Assembly: GCA_963556145.1 (NCBI GenBank)
Contig: OY744472.1
Coordinates: forward strand, 2,542,001-2,606,000
Source of the DNA: Hygrocybe punicea
Taxonomy: Eukaryota; Basidiomycota; Agaricomycetes; Agaricales; Hygrophoraceae
DNA: 64,000 bases
Direction of reading: 5' to 3'
The notes beneath the pieces are model-generated. The model ran no database searches. It worked only from the letters and a program-made list of their open reading frames with translations, and was not told the DNA's origin. Position numbers and translations under genes: made by a program. Within the stretch, counting starts at the first letter, position 1; each line of letters starts with the position of its first letter. Shown in pieces: positions 1 to 10,800 of the stretch.

Positions 1-1
1 A

Positions 2-2338
2 GACGGGCACCATGCCATTGCTACTGGTACATATAAACCGCAGATGAAGGTTTGGGATCTCGACCAGTTATCCCAAAAGTTTGAACGACATTCTGATGCT
101 GAAAATGTCGATTTTATTGTACGTGAGTCATTCGAAAACGTATTTCATTCTCTGGCCGTCGAGTCTCAACCTATTACCGCAGATCTTGTCGGACGATTGG
201 ACGAAATCAATACACCTCCAAAATGACCGAACCATCGAGCTGCACACCCAAGGTGGTTTCCATTACCGAACGCGGATTCCCCACTTTGGCCGCTCGCTCG
301 CCTACCACTTTCCCTCCTGCGATGCCTTTTTCTCTACTTCTGGAAACGAAATTTACCGTCTTAATCTCGATCAAGGTCGTTTTCTCAACCCTCTCGTGTT
401 GCAAAATGATGACGGAGGGGGCGACATCTTGGGCGTGAACACTGTTGACGTGAATCCCGCTCACCAGCTGCTCGCCTTCGGCATAGAAGGGAACGGATCG
501 GTGCAATTTTGGGACCCGCGGTCACGCTCGAGCGTAGGAGTGTTGCGTCTCCCAAGGAATAGATTGTTACCCACAATGACCCCCGCTCTTCCTGCCCTGC
601 CGGGCGTAGAACAAAACACCGGAGCCGTGCTGTCCGTGACGGCCATCGCCTCCCGGACGGACGGATTGTCGTATGCAATCGGTACGTCCACCGGGCACAC
701 ATTGCTTTATGATATCCGCGCTGCACGTCCGTTTGCATCGAAGGACCAAGGATACGGGTTGCCGGTGAAGAATGTTTTGTGGATCGATGGTGGAAGCCGG
801 ATGGCGGGAGACGGAATGGTGGTTAGTGCGGACCAAAAAGTCATAAAAATATGGGATCGCAATGAGGTACATGCTTGTCCTTTTACTTCCCTTCTGTTGA
901 CGTATGTGGGGTTCCTCTACAGCCCTCAATCAACTTTGCATCTATTACGCCAGCCGCTGATTTGAACCATATACACCACGTCCCAGGAAGCGGCATGTTC
1001 ATGACCGCCAATGAGGGGATCCAGATGGCTGCATACTATATTCCTCAGCTCGGGCCAGCCCCGCGGTGGGCCAACTTCCTCGAAAATATCACAGAGGAGA
1101 TGGAAGATCAAACCGTTCGGACTGTATACGAGGACTACAAATTTATCGAGCGGAATGAGCTCAAAAAGTTCGTATGTCAAACCCAACCCGTCATTGAATT
1201 TGCCTCATTGTGAACTGTCAGCCTGGGGCTCGATCACCTCGTTGGTACACCAACGCTCAAGCCGTACATGCATGGCTACTTCCTGTCGTTAAAGCTATAT
1301 GACGCGGCGCGAGTCATCGCGAACCCCTTTGCATACGCTGAGCACCGAGAAAAGGTGGTCAGAGACAAGATGGAAAAGATGGCCGAAACACGGATACGCA
1401 CGAAGAATGCGGGGGTCAAGGTCAACAAGGCTCTGGCTGACAAAATCCTCCGGGAGGAGGAGAAGGCGCGGAAGAGGGTTGAGAAGAGGCGGTTGAAGCA
1501 TGCGGAACAGAAAGGGACTGGCGATGCTATGAATGTCGATGATAATCAGGAGGAAGATGGCCAGAATGCCAAACCTACTCTTCTTAATGACCCTCGTTTC
1601 GCGCGATTGTTCGAGGATCCTGACTTTGCTGTCGACATGGACACGAGAGAGTACGCGTTGATGAATCCGTCGGCTGCTGCGCAAATGAGTGGACGTGGCA
1701 AGACAAAGACGGCCGCAGAAGAGGAAGAGGACGAGAGTGATAAGCTGTCGTCCAATGAGTTTGAGGACAGCGAGAGTAACGACGACGACGACGACGACGA
1801 CGCCGAGGGTAGCGACAGCAGTGATGCAGGCGGTGAGTTTTTGCACATTCTTGTCATAGCGGTTCATTCACAGTCCATGTTCTCAGAATTAAATAAATTT
1901 GATCCTCGTGTACGCCCTGGGCAGAAGAACCAGCTCGCGCAGGAGGCCTATGCACGCAAACGCCAGCAAAACCGAGTTGCGAATGTGAACCTTGTTCCGC
2001 TGCGTGCACAGACAGCAACGGATGGAACCCGGCGCACATCCGATCATAGCGCGACGTTCGGTCAGCGGCGGGACTCGGGGGGAGTCAAACACGGAACACT
2101 CGTTACTGCGGACGGTGGGATGGAGATGAGCTGGGTACCGTCGAATGGTAATACATCCGGTGGTCGGAGTAGGGGCATGGAGAGACGGAAGGGATTGGAG
2201 ACGTTCGGTGTGGGTATGGAGAGAGAGGGGGTGTCTCGATCTGTCGAAATTAATGAGAATGAGCGGAATGGGAGAACCCACAGGAGAAAGGGAATCCGGA
2301 GCGGGAGTAAGAGTGCATTCAGGAGGATACGTGCGTGA
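2..2338 (+). CDS. ENP2: Ribosome biogenesis protein ENP2 / NOL10 homologue (5' partial)
   Basis: This is a WD40 nucleolar protein needed for small-subunit (18S) pre-rRNA processing. The reading frame is already open at base 2, so the start codon lies outside the window. Five exons can be read: 2-118, 183-866, 923-1167, 1222-1832 and 1887-2338, with introns of 54-64 nt. Seen in the protein: the ENP2 signature around 'GTYKPQMKVWDL' and 'KFERHSDAENVDF', WD-like blades, then 'LGLDHLVGTPTLKPYMHGYF' and the family motif 'DPRFARLFEDPDFAVD'. A lysine/glutamate-rich linker, an acidic Asp/Ser tract and a basic C-terminal tail follow, as is usual for NOL10 proteins. The family and order of parts fit well. 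The last 130 residues are low complexity and little conserved. The next gene is on the opposite strand. Confidence 0.93.
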
Positions 2339-2557
2339 AACCTTTGTAGCAGTGACCATACTTCTGTATCGTACAGGTGACCCCAAGTCATCCTGGCTAC
2401 ATCTATTCATATTTTCAAGTCTAAGAAAATTTGTTCGGTGAAATATGCAGAATACAAATACCACTTCCAGTTAGTAATTGATAATGGCTCTCACCAAACC
2501 ACATAAACTCATCCTAGCGTCCGTTAAATTGATGACTCGGATTTGAATAATCCGTTA

Positions 2558-2863
2558 TCAGGCCATCAGGTTGTTGGCTACCACAATCTGAAGTTTTCGA
2601 ATCCATCTCTCGTTGTGCTCCTTCGTAGTCTTCAACGATGCGGTATATTGCGGTCGCTTCGGCTTTCTCATAACTGTACTATCCATTGGGTAGCGATGCC
2701 AGGGTTGGGTTGGCAAAGATAGAGGTGTCGATGTAGCTTGCACCGTCAATTGCAAGCGCAATGATCAGACCACCCGTAATGATTGTGATAGGTATAAGCT
2801 AAATTATATTTTATCAATAACACAATAGTAAAACGACCAGGCTGGGCCTGAGGGTGAACTCAT
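2558..2863 (-). CDS. Possible small single-pass membrane protein (tentative complex I MWFE/NDUFA1-like)
   Basis: This is a tentative three-exon model. The first exon reads 'MSSPSGPAW', followed by a hydrophobic helix 'LIPITIITGGLIIALAID' and then a basic tail containing 'MRKPKRPQYTASLKTTKEHN' up to the stop at 2558. A Pro/Trp start, a 'LIPI' turn into one transmembrane helix and a 'KPPRY'-like basic segment are the layout of the fungal NDUFA1/MWFE subunit of respiratory complex I, but the match is weak. The first intron would be only about 37 nt with a GTTTTA donor, and the second has a GTGCAA donor. Both are unusual, so the model may be wrong or the gene decayed. It lies between the ENP2 3' end and the STE3 3' end. 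Confidence 0.3.
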
Positions 2864-2944
2864 TCTATCCTAAAAATACACTTCGGGGAACAGTCGGTAT
2901 GGGGTTTTGTTGGGTTTGAATGAAATAACGGGGAAGGATCGTGT

Positions 2945-4521
2945 TCAGACAATGTCGGTGCCCGGCTGCAGTGACGCCGGACGCGATGGTCGAGTGGGAG
3001 TCGAGTCGGTAGAACGACGGGAGATAGTTGTGATGTCAAGGATAGGTTCTGGTCGGGAGATGGCAGGCGGTTCAGGGACTTTCTCATCTTGAGGGAAGGA
3101 TAGGTCAATGGAGGAGCGTGTGCTTAACGCGCCAGAAGACGCCGTCTCGCTGTAGATAGGTGACTTGTAATCATCAAGGGTATTGCCGAGATCAGCGATG
3201 GTAAGATTGAAAGAGCCGAAGGAGTCGCATTTGGATACAGCGATGGCAGGATATTGAATCGAAGGGTGTGACTTGGACCTCGTGCTGGTTGAAGAAGGGT
3301 TTAGTAGAAGGAAGGGACGTGAAGTGAAGTGAAACGTACCCGGTCGATGTTGTCGCTCCAAAACTGACAACGCCTTTCGAAAGGCCGAGTTGTTTAGTCA
3401 CGGATACGTAGGCCAGACGGTAGTGATTGCGAGCTTCATCGGCAAAACCGAAAAAGGCAAAGAAGATGAATGCGCATACAATAGGACCCCAGCGTGTGAA
3501 CTCCAGCGCAAGTACCAATCTTGGACTCGAGCGCCATATGGCGGAGGGAAATTGGTCCACGCGAGAGAAATATATTTGAAGGTCGGCCCATCCACGATAA
3601 GGGTGGAGGTATGCAAGATCCGAGACAAAGACCCACAGGGCGAGCGGAAAGGTAAGCAAGGCTTCCATTCCGGCTAAAGCCATGAGACGTATGTAACGGT
3701 TGGGGCTGATACCACTGCTGGCCGCAAGCAACTCCTTGAATGCCGAACGTCGCTTGGAGAAATAATAGATGGTCCTCACTAAGACAGAACACCCGTCAGA
3801 TACAGGTGACAATAATGAAAAAGTGCTGGACGCACCACTGTAAGTCAGCGAAATTAAACTGATAATAACAGGCCAATTATAGATCAAGACGAATGCGAAC
3901 CAGACTGGGACTATGTGCGGAAAGCAACCGACTTCTTCGAAAAGATCGAAACGATGACCCTGCACAAGATATTCTGCAGAACAAGCTCTAAATTGACAGA
4001 AAAAGACGGTCGAAGTCATATACTCACGCCAACCCATCACAATCATAGGAAAGATAATTCCAATAGCTAAATCTATCCAGATGTTCCGCATTTTCTAGAT
4101 GCATGTTAAAAGATGGGTCACCATAAAGTAACAAATGCCGCACCTGGGCTTTGGTTATCTGGACCGTTTGGACAGAAGCGATTCGGTACAAGGAACGGTT
4201 GAGACAGAGAAATGAAGCGGGAATCGCAACGTTAAGTCCAACGATGATACGCGCAGCTACCCCGAAAGACCATCAATTTAGGTTCCCAATAATGTGAAGG
4301 AAAAGAAGTTTACAAATATCACACCAGACAGGTGCCCTGTTAATCGCATCGTTGGCCCACACGAGCGAGTTAATGAAGTAATTGAGACAACCCAAGGCCG
4401 TCCACGCCATGAATAAACAGGTGCCTGTATTAAGGGCTTGGAAGTGCCATGGGAAAGGTATACAGACGAGTACAAAGGCGAGGAAAGCGAATGCTGAGTA
4501 CACGTATTCGGCCATTGTCAC
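2945..4521 (-). CDS. STE3: STE3-type pheromone receptor (class D GPCR)
   Basis: This is a seven-transmembrane receptor for farnesylated mating pheromones, acting at the plasma membrane through a heterotrimeric G protein. Six exons join in frame. The first reads 'MTMAEYVYSAFAFLAF' and contains 'PFPWHFQALNTGTCLFMAW' and the STE3 hallmark 'APVWCDI'. The second continues 'SARIIVGLNVAIPASFLCLN' and the third 'IDLAIGIIFPMIVMGWQYL'. Next come 'VQGHRFDLFEEVGC' in an extracellular loop and 'RWGPIVCAFIFFAFFGFADE' in the last helix. A Ser/Thr/Pro-rich cytoplasmic tail of roughly 100 residues ends at 2945. In mushrooms these receptors can be B mating-type genes or non-mating paralogues, and the sequence alone does not decide which. 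No farnesylated pheromone precursor was found beside it. The MITE at 5265-5555 lies about 0.75 kb upstream of the start. Confidence 0.9.
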
Positions 4522-5264
4522 TGGAGCACTCCCAGGAATGCTGAGGGATGGGGGAAATGAATACCTAGGTCCATCGTCGGCCAGTTTTTAAGGAACGTTT
4601 CTTGTAACGATGCACATTTCGGGATCTCCCCTTATTTGACAGATTTCGGCTCGTGCCAAACCATATCTAAAGATCGCAGCCCAAAATTTCAAACCCCACA
4701 ACTCTTATTCCCTCAGGCGAAAAGGAAATAAGAGTTCTGACTTTGAAAATTGGCAGGCGGACTTTCGGGCGGACTTTTGGGTCCAATTAGGAATTGCGAA
4801 GCGATGATCCAAATAAGAACAACAAGCCAACGACTGCTTTAGTTTAGCATGTTGCGGCGGGTCTCGGCCATTGGTCACAGTTGGACCAGCGTGTAGAGAT
4901 CGCGCTGAAAAGGGAAGTCGCTTTGAGTCCTCGAGAAGTGAACAAGGCTGAAGGAGCTTTAAGCAACCACAATGACTTCTGTCGAAAAACAAAGTCGCGA
5001 TCACGACGATGGCCAGGTCCAGTTTGAAAGAACTGCCAGTATCATGCTGCCCGGTTCCGGCGAGCACGTATTAGCACAGCACGATTTCCGTAGGAAAGAT
5101 AATGGATGAACAACGACATGATAAAGTGGAAGAAGGACTTGGCTCGAGCCCTCGCGATACTTGTATGCAATAAGTCTTTTGTTATCCACGTGCAGAGAGC
5201 TTATTGTCTACGTGGTGGCGCAAGGCTAACAAGCACAAACACAGTTATGCTAAATATGGCTCAT
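4522..5264. other. Intergenic region upstream of STE3
   Basis: About 740 bases lie between the STE3 start codon and the left end of the MITE. I scanned both strands of most of it for short frames ending in a Cys-aliphatic-aliphatic-X box and found none preceded by an open frame. No other supported feature is seen. Confidence 0.5.
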
Positions 5265-5555
5265 CACCATAAAATGTGAATTATAAACTCACTGAGGGAA
5301 ATATAAGAAAAGTGAAATGTATAAAAATTAGAATGCGTTGAAGTAAAGGGCTGGATGAATTTAAGTCATTTTTTAGTGCTTTATTCCAGTTTGAGCCCCA
5401 AAGTCATGTTTTGGTCACCAAAAATCTATCTCCTCCTTGACTATAGCATCAAAAAATAATTTAAATTCATTTATCCCTTCACTTAAACACATTCTAATTT
5501 TTATAGGTTTCACTTTCCCTCAGTGAATTTACATTATAATTCACATTTTATGGTG
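5265..5555. mobile_element. MITE-like element with long terminal inverted repeats
   Basis: This is a 291-bp non-coding element whose two ends are imperfect inverted repeats of roughly 100 bp. The left end begins CACCATAAAATGTGAATTAT and the right end is its reverse complement. The arms also share 'ACTGAGGGAAA', 'ATAAAAATTAGAATG' and 'TGAATTTAA'. No coding capacity is seen. A target duplication is not obvious, so the superfamily is unknown. Its right edge lies only about 85 bp upstream of the next gene's start codon, so it must form most of that gene's promoter. Confidence 0.75.
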
Positions 5556-5640
5556 GTTTCAGCAATTATCTTGGTGTCACATGACGTTGGATGGTTATGG
5601 ATGATCCCTAGTATCTTCAACAGTATAAGTCACGGTAGCG

Positions 5641-7500
5641 ATGGCCACTCCACAATATTCTCAATGGCAATCCATACGCCCTTGGACATCTCGCCTTTCT
5701 CTCTCCATACGCGAAATAACCTCAGTCTCTGCCACATTTATTCTCGCTTCCATCCCCACAAGTTCCAACGGCGAGTCTGAACCATCTCTTGGTCTAGGGG
5801 ACAACCATGACAACCATGACGATGATGATGACAACGACAACGACAACGACAACAACAACAACAACAACAACAACGACAACGACAACAACAACAACAACGA
5901 GAACGAGAACGACAATAACAACGACAACAACAACGAATTTCCGCAAGTCAGGAAACAGACCATTGTTTCAGACACTCTTGCAAAGGGATGTTCCATCAAT
6001 GTTAATGGTGTGCCGTGGCAAAGGGTGCTCATCCGCATAGATGACAAGGCAGACGAGGCAGTTATCATAATATACGGCTTGATGCCCGGAAGACAGTACG
6101 ACATCGATCTGGGTCTTGTCCGAGGAGGGCAGAATAGTAGCCTCCGTAGACATGTCACAACCGAAGGTGGATTTATTTTACACCTCCTCTGCGATGTTCT
6201 CATGTTTTGTCAAGATGCTAGAAGAGCTAACTCTGCATCCCCTTCTCAAGAGAACGAACCTGACGTCCCAGTAGCTGAACCAGCCTCACCTGCATCAACA
6301 TCACCCGCATCTCCCAATCATGCCACGTCAACTACCACACCACCACCAACCAACACATCACACTCAACTACCACTTGCATGACCATGGAAGATCGCCTGA
6401 AGCAGCTTCAATCCAACCTTTCGCTCATAGATTCCGACCGTGACACTCTCACGACTTCTCTCAAATCTTCCCGAAAAGATGTGCAAAAGGCCGAGGCGGC
6501 TCTTCGCTCGGAGATTGATGTCCTTAAACGTTCGTCTGAAAAACATGTCGTCGCAGAACACCGAGCTCGCCAGAAGGTCTTGGCGCTCCAAGAAGCAGTA
6601 AAGCGGGCTCAATCGGCAACTAGAGACGTAGAAGGGCTGGTGCGGGAGGTAGAAGCAGCATTGCCAGGCTTGCGGAAGAAAAGGGACGAAAAAGAGTTTG
6701 AGTTTGCTAGATTCAAGGAAGAAATCGAGCGGGCTCAGCGAGAAAGGGATAAAGAAACTGAAAGGGACAAGAAGAGGATTGAGACGATGACGGGTGAATT
6801 GACAGGGTTGGGAAACAAGTTAGAGAAGCTAAATTTGAAGAAGGATAAACTGGAAGCTAACGTCATTTCGGATCTGGAAGAACGGCTACAGGAGATTCAA
6901 AGAGAAATCCAGAAGGTCGGGGCGGATACGTTGTCTGATGCAGAGGAACCTACAGGACAGCATAGCGAAGCCAGTGCGCTCGGCCATCCAGACAGCACAT
7001 TGGACCAAATTCCTCGACCTGGCACTCTCCACCTTTCGCCATATCATCTCCCTGTTCAACGCCAGCGTCATCAAAGCCAACATTCTCTTGGTGCGATAGC
7101 TCGGCCGTCACCCGCGCCAATCCAGAGACCATCGAATCTGGCCCAGCAGTGGACGCCCAACCGCGCCTCCCACAATCCTACGCTCCACTCACATCCTCCC
7201 AATTCTACCGCTCATTGTAACCGACCAGTCCCTCCAAAATCCTCAGTACCATCCCGCCTCGTGAAGAATTCATATTCTTCTTCCACAGGCTCCTCAGCAC
7301 AGATTTCTACTTTGTCTAGTCGAGCACCAGCGTTTGAGCCAACTCCTGGTATTTGCAATACGCCACCAGTGCGAGCTGCTTCTGGGGTAGAAACATCAGC
7401 GATCACCAGCTATTCGGTTCCCATTCATCGACCAAGACAGTCCATCTCCGGCACGAGAGGGATGTTGAACCTGGAGGGGACACGAGAAAGCAGAGGATGA
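5641..7500 (+). CDS. Coiled-coil protein with Asn/Asp-rich tract
   Basis: This frame of 619 codons has no assigned function. Order of parts: a short N-terminal segment; an Asp/Asn homopolymeric tract (about residues 58-98) encoded by imperfect GAC/AAC repeats; and a globular stretch with 'GVPWQRVLIRIDDKADEAVI' and 'IYGLMPGRQYDIDLGLV', which looks like a fibronectin-III-like beta sandwich. A Ser/Pro/Thr linker, a long heptad-rich coiled coil (about residues 245-425, beginning 'MEDRLKQLQSNLSLID') and a Pro/Ser/His-rich tail follow. A 48-nt in-frame intron may exist at 6167-6214 (GTGGAT...CAAG), which would remove the hydrophobic 'GGFILHLLCDVLMFCQ'. The globular part resembles a protein type recurrent in basidiomycetes without known role. 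The MITE immediately upstream supplies its promoter region. Confidence 0.75.
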   Translation: MATPQYSQWQSIRPWTSRLSLSIREITSVSATFILASIPTSSNGESEPSLGLGDNHDNHDDDDDNDNDNDNNNNNNNNDNDNNNNNENENDNNNDNNNEFPQVRKQTIVSDTLAKGCSINVNGVPWQRVLIRIDDKADEAVIIIYGLMPGRQYDIDLGLVRGGQNSSLRRHVTTEGGFILHLLCDVLMFCQDARRANSASPSQENEPDVPVAEPASPASTSPASPNHATSTTTPPPTNTSHSTTTCMTMEDRLKQLQSNLSLIDSDRDTLTTSLKSSRKDVQKAEAALRSEIDVLKRSSEKHVVAEHRARQKVLALQEAVKRAQSATRDVEGLVREVEAALPGLRKKRDEKEFEFARFKEEIERAQRERDKETERDKKRIETMTGELTGLGNKLEKLNLKKDKLEANVISDLEERLQEIQREIQKVGADTLSDAEEPTGQHSEASALGHPDSTLDQIPRPGTLHLSPYHLPVQRQRHQSQHSLGAIARPSPAPIQRPSNLAQQWTPNRASHNPTLHSHPPNSTAHCNRPVPPKSSVPSRLVKNSYSSSTGSSAQISTLSSRAPAFEPTPGICNTPPVRAASGVETSAITSYSVPIHRPRQSISGTRGMLNLEGTRESRG

Positions 7501-7677
7501 AGTTAGACACGCCATTGATGATCAAGAGACTTTGCATGGTGTAGCTTATTTCAATTTATTTGTCCAAAAATAAACCTTGTTCCAGTCTAGACTAAACAGT
7601 GTCCACGATCGCGAGTTCATGGAGGATGGAGGATGGAGGATAGTTGATGGATTGAGATGAAACACAAATAAAAAGTT

Positions 7678-7762
7678 CTCCCTGGCGGGGAGTCGAACCC
7701 CGCTCTCGCGCGACCGAACAAGCATGACAGGCGCGTGTACTAAACCGATATACTACCAGGGA
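7678..7762 (-). tRNA. tRNA-Asp (GTC) with a 12-nt intron
   Basis: This is a cloverleaf on the minus strand. The acceptor stem TCCCTGG pairs with CCAGGGA and the discriminator is G. The D arm contains GTAT...GTAC, the anticodon arm is CGCGC with loop CTGTCA/C (anticodon GTC), and the T arm is CGGGG-TTCGACT-CCCCG. That arm also provides a good internal B box. A 12-nt intron (7713-7724) sits at the canonical place, one base 3' of the anticodon. The transcribed length is 85 nt, 73 after splicing. It lies head to head with the isoleucyl-tRNA synthetase gene, whose start is about 80 bp away. Confidence 0.95.
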
Positions 7763-7843
7763 CATGTTATATTCTACTTTCCATGGGCATAATCCGTGTT
7801 CATGGCGTCTAAGGAAAAAGAAACTGAGTGGCCATTTTCAACC

Positions 7844-10800
7844 ATGTTATCTGGTCCTTTCCACCTGGGATGCAGTTTACGAACGCGTATTTCCCGATGC
7901 TTTTCATGCTCAAGCTCGTCGAGGGACTCTGTCGATAATGCAAAATTCTCTCAAACTCTCCTGTTACCTCGTACCAACTTTCCACTTTGGACTGATCCAT
8001 CAAAGGAGATTGCATTTCGAGCTAAAATTTGTGACCAACTTTACCAGTGGCAGGTCGTCCCCGTTCAATCCTGTGTTTGCCACTTGCTCACATCGACTTT
8101 CCTGAATAGTAGTGGAAGAATGCGAGGGGACCACTTTTTGTGTTACATGATGGACCGCCTTATGCGAACGGTGATTTACATATGGGTTGAGTAGGATCCT
8201 TGTTTGTAATATCTGTCATGAAGACTGACTCTGCCTTGGAAGGGCATGCATTGAACAAAATTTTGAAAGACATCATCAACCGCTTTCAGGTGTCCCTCGG
8301 TCGGCGAGTCCAGTAAATGGTCTTTCTTTCGTCTTCCTGGTCCTATCCTGACTCCTGAACCTCATCATTTTAGTTACATCCCTGGTTGGGACTGTCACGG
8401 ACTTCCTATCGAAAATAGGGCTTTACAGGAACTGGGAGTATGTGCAGTGTCTTTTATGTCTGGAATGTCGATTTGACCATCGTTGTGAAAAAGAAAGATC
8501 CGCTGACATTAGCTCCTCATACCATTCGCTCTGCTGCAAATGCTACTGCTACGCGAGAAATTTCCTCACAGAGGGAGCAGTTCCGCAAACTAGCCATTAT
8601 GGCGGACTGGAGCAGCAGCTCCACCTATCGCACATTAGGCATGCAAATACATGTCCGTTCTCTTTTAATTCGAACTCAATATCACTTAGACCATAGCTAT
8701 GAGATTAAACAATTACGTATCTTCCAGAAGATGGTTGAGAGAGGTGTTCACTACGTTTTCTTTTTGGAGGCTGGCCATTGATGCGAGTCAATATATCCTA
8801 GGCCTAATTTATCGGCGTTATCGACCGGTCCACTACTCGCCTTCCTCTCACTCCGCCTTGGCAGAAGCGGAATTGACATTCAAAGATGATCATGTCTCTC
8901 ATTCTGTCTATGTTTCTTTTGCGATCGATCTTCAAGCCGAAGAGATGAACCTGAGTCTGCGACGTATATTATCCAAGGAACATCCTGCGCACCTTCTTGT
9001 TTGGACGACAACACCTTGGACATTAACCGCTAACATGGTATGTGCCAGTGTTACATGGAAAATTCCATTTTGTGCTGATTCCGCTTCTTTGACATAAAAT
9101 ACCAAGGGTATTGCTGTTCATCCAGAATCTACATATGTGTTCCTGAGACCAACAGCCGAGAGTGACCATGGCCTCATAATAGTGGCAAAAGATCGAGTGC
9201 AAGCCCTGGCAGGAATCATTGGACCTGTGGACGAAATTGCAGAACTCCAAGGTTATTATTTGGTCCCTCATGTAGGATCGTAAACTGATCAGCTAATGAT
9301 CCAAGGTTCCGACCTTGTCGGTACTTCGTACAAGCCACTATTTTCAAGTTCTTATGCCGCTGCCAGCTCGTCAGGTCTGAAAATCATACCTGCCTCCCAT
9401 GTTACTTCCGAATCCGGTACAGGTTTGGTCCATTGCGCCCCTGCCCATGGATTTGAAGATTACAACACATTTCGTGCTCTGGGGTTGTTAGAAGATGAAA
9501 ATATGCTCTGTCATGTGGACAGTGCGGGCAAGTTTACCAATGATGTTGCCAACGTTGTGGGCAGTGTGGCTGGAAAAACACTGATAGGTCAAGAGGTGTT
9601 CAAGGGTGGATCGAAGGCCATAATCGAATTGCTGAAGAGGATTGGAAGTCTCATCAAGGTAGAGAGAATCAAGCACAAGTTTCCTTACGATTGGAGAACA
9701 AACGAGCCTATCATTGTAATGTGAGTAACTGACTGATCTCTTTTAACGTTCCAGCATCCGCCCATATGTTTTAGCGCGACGTCGCAATGGTTCGCAGATT
9801 TAGATAATATCAAGGACGACGCGCTAGAAGCCCTCAAAGACGTTTCCTTCTTTCCTGCAGCCTGTTTGTCATTCCGGTATTTTTCGAATCATCACAAACC
9901 GTGTTCATTAAATCTTGACAGCCCGTAATCGACTGGAATCATTTATCCGTGTTCGCTCTGAATGGTGTATTTCGAGACAGCGCGTCTGGGGTGTCCCGAT
10001 ACCCGCACTACACCACATACCTACCGATCGCGCGGTCCTCGACTGTGTCACCCTTGAGCACATTCTATCGGTTCTGGAAAGGAAAGGCGTTGCGTACTGG
10101 TGGGATGGCCCTATTGAGGAATTCGTTCCTCCTTCGCTTTGTGAAGAGGATATCTCCATCGGCAAAACGTGGCGTAAAGGCACTGATACTATGGATGTCT
10201 GGTTTGACAGTGGGACATCTTGGTCCATTTTGGGTGAATTGGGTGTCAGCGGCAACAATAATGCAGTGCCTGCGGGAGGCGATAGTTTTTTTAGAGCGGA
10301 TGTGTGCCTGGAGGGATCCGACCAGCACCGTGGCTGGTTCCAGAGCCAGTTGTTAACTGCTGTCGGCTCCGCTTCTGGGGACATCAAGCATTCCAGCCCA
10401 TATAAAACACTCATCACTCATGGAATGGTTCTCGACCAAGGTGGGAGAAAGATGAGCAAATCACTTGGGAATATAATGAGTCCGATGACCATTGTCAACG
10501 GCGGAAAGGTATGCTTCCACTTTGAAATCGGACGACTTGGCTTCTAATGGAAATGTAGAATAGCGAGGTAGAGCCTGCATACGGGGCAGACGTGCTCCGA
10601 CTGTGGTCTGCGACAGTGGAATACTGGCGCGACATGTCCATCAGTCCAACCGTACTTGCACAAGCAGCGGAGTCGATGCGTAAAATAAGGAACTCCGTCC
10701 GGTTCATTTTGGGAAATATCGGAGATGAGGAAAGTGGGCGTCAGCTTGTAAAAATCCCGAGAAACAAACTGGGCTTGGTGTGTCCATCATTATCGCTGCC

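Noticed and set aside
1546..1867. Minus-strand Ser/Val-rich frames over the acidic region of ENP2
   Set aside because: They are mirror images of the GAC/GAG-rich acidic tract of a well supported gene.
5209..5223. Minus-strand Cys-Ala-Thr-Thr-stop near STE3 as a pheromone CAAX box
   Set aside because: A stop codon lies two codons upstream in the same frame and there is no start, so it cannot be a pheromone precursor.
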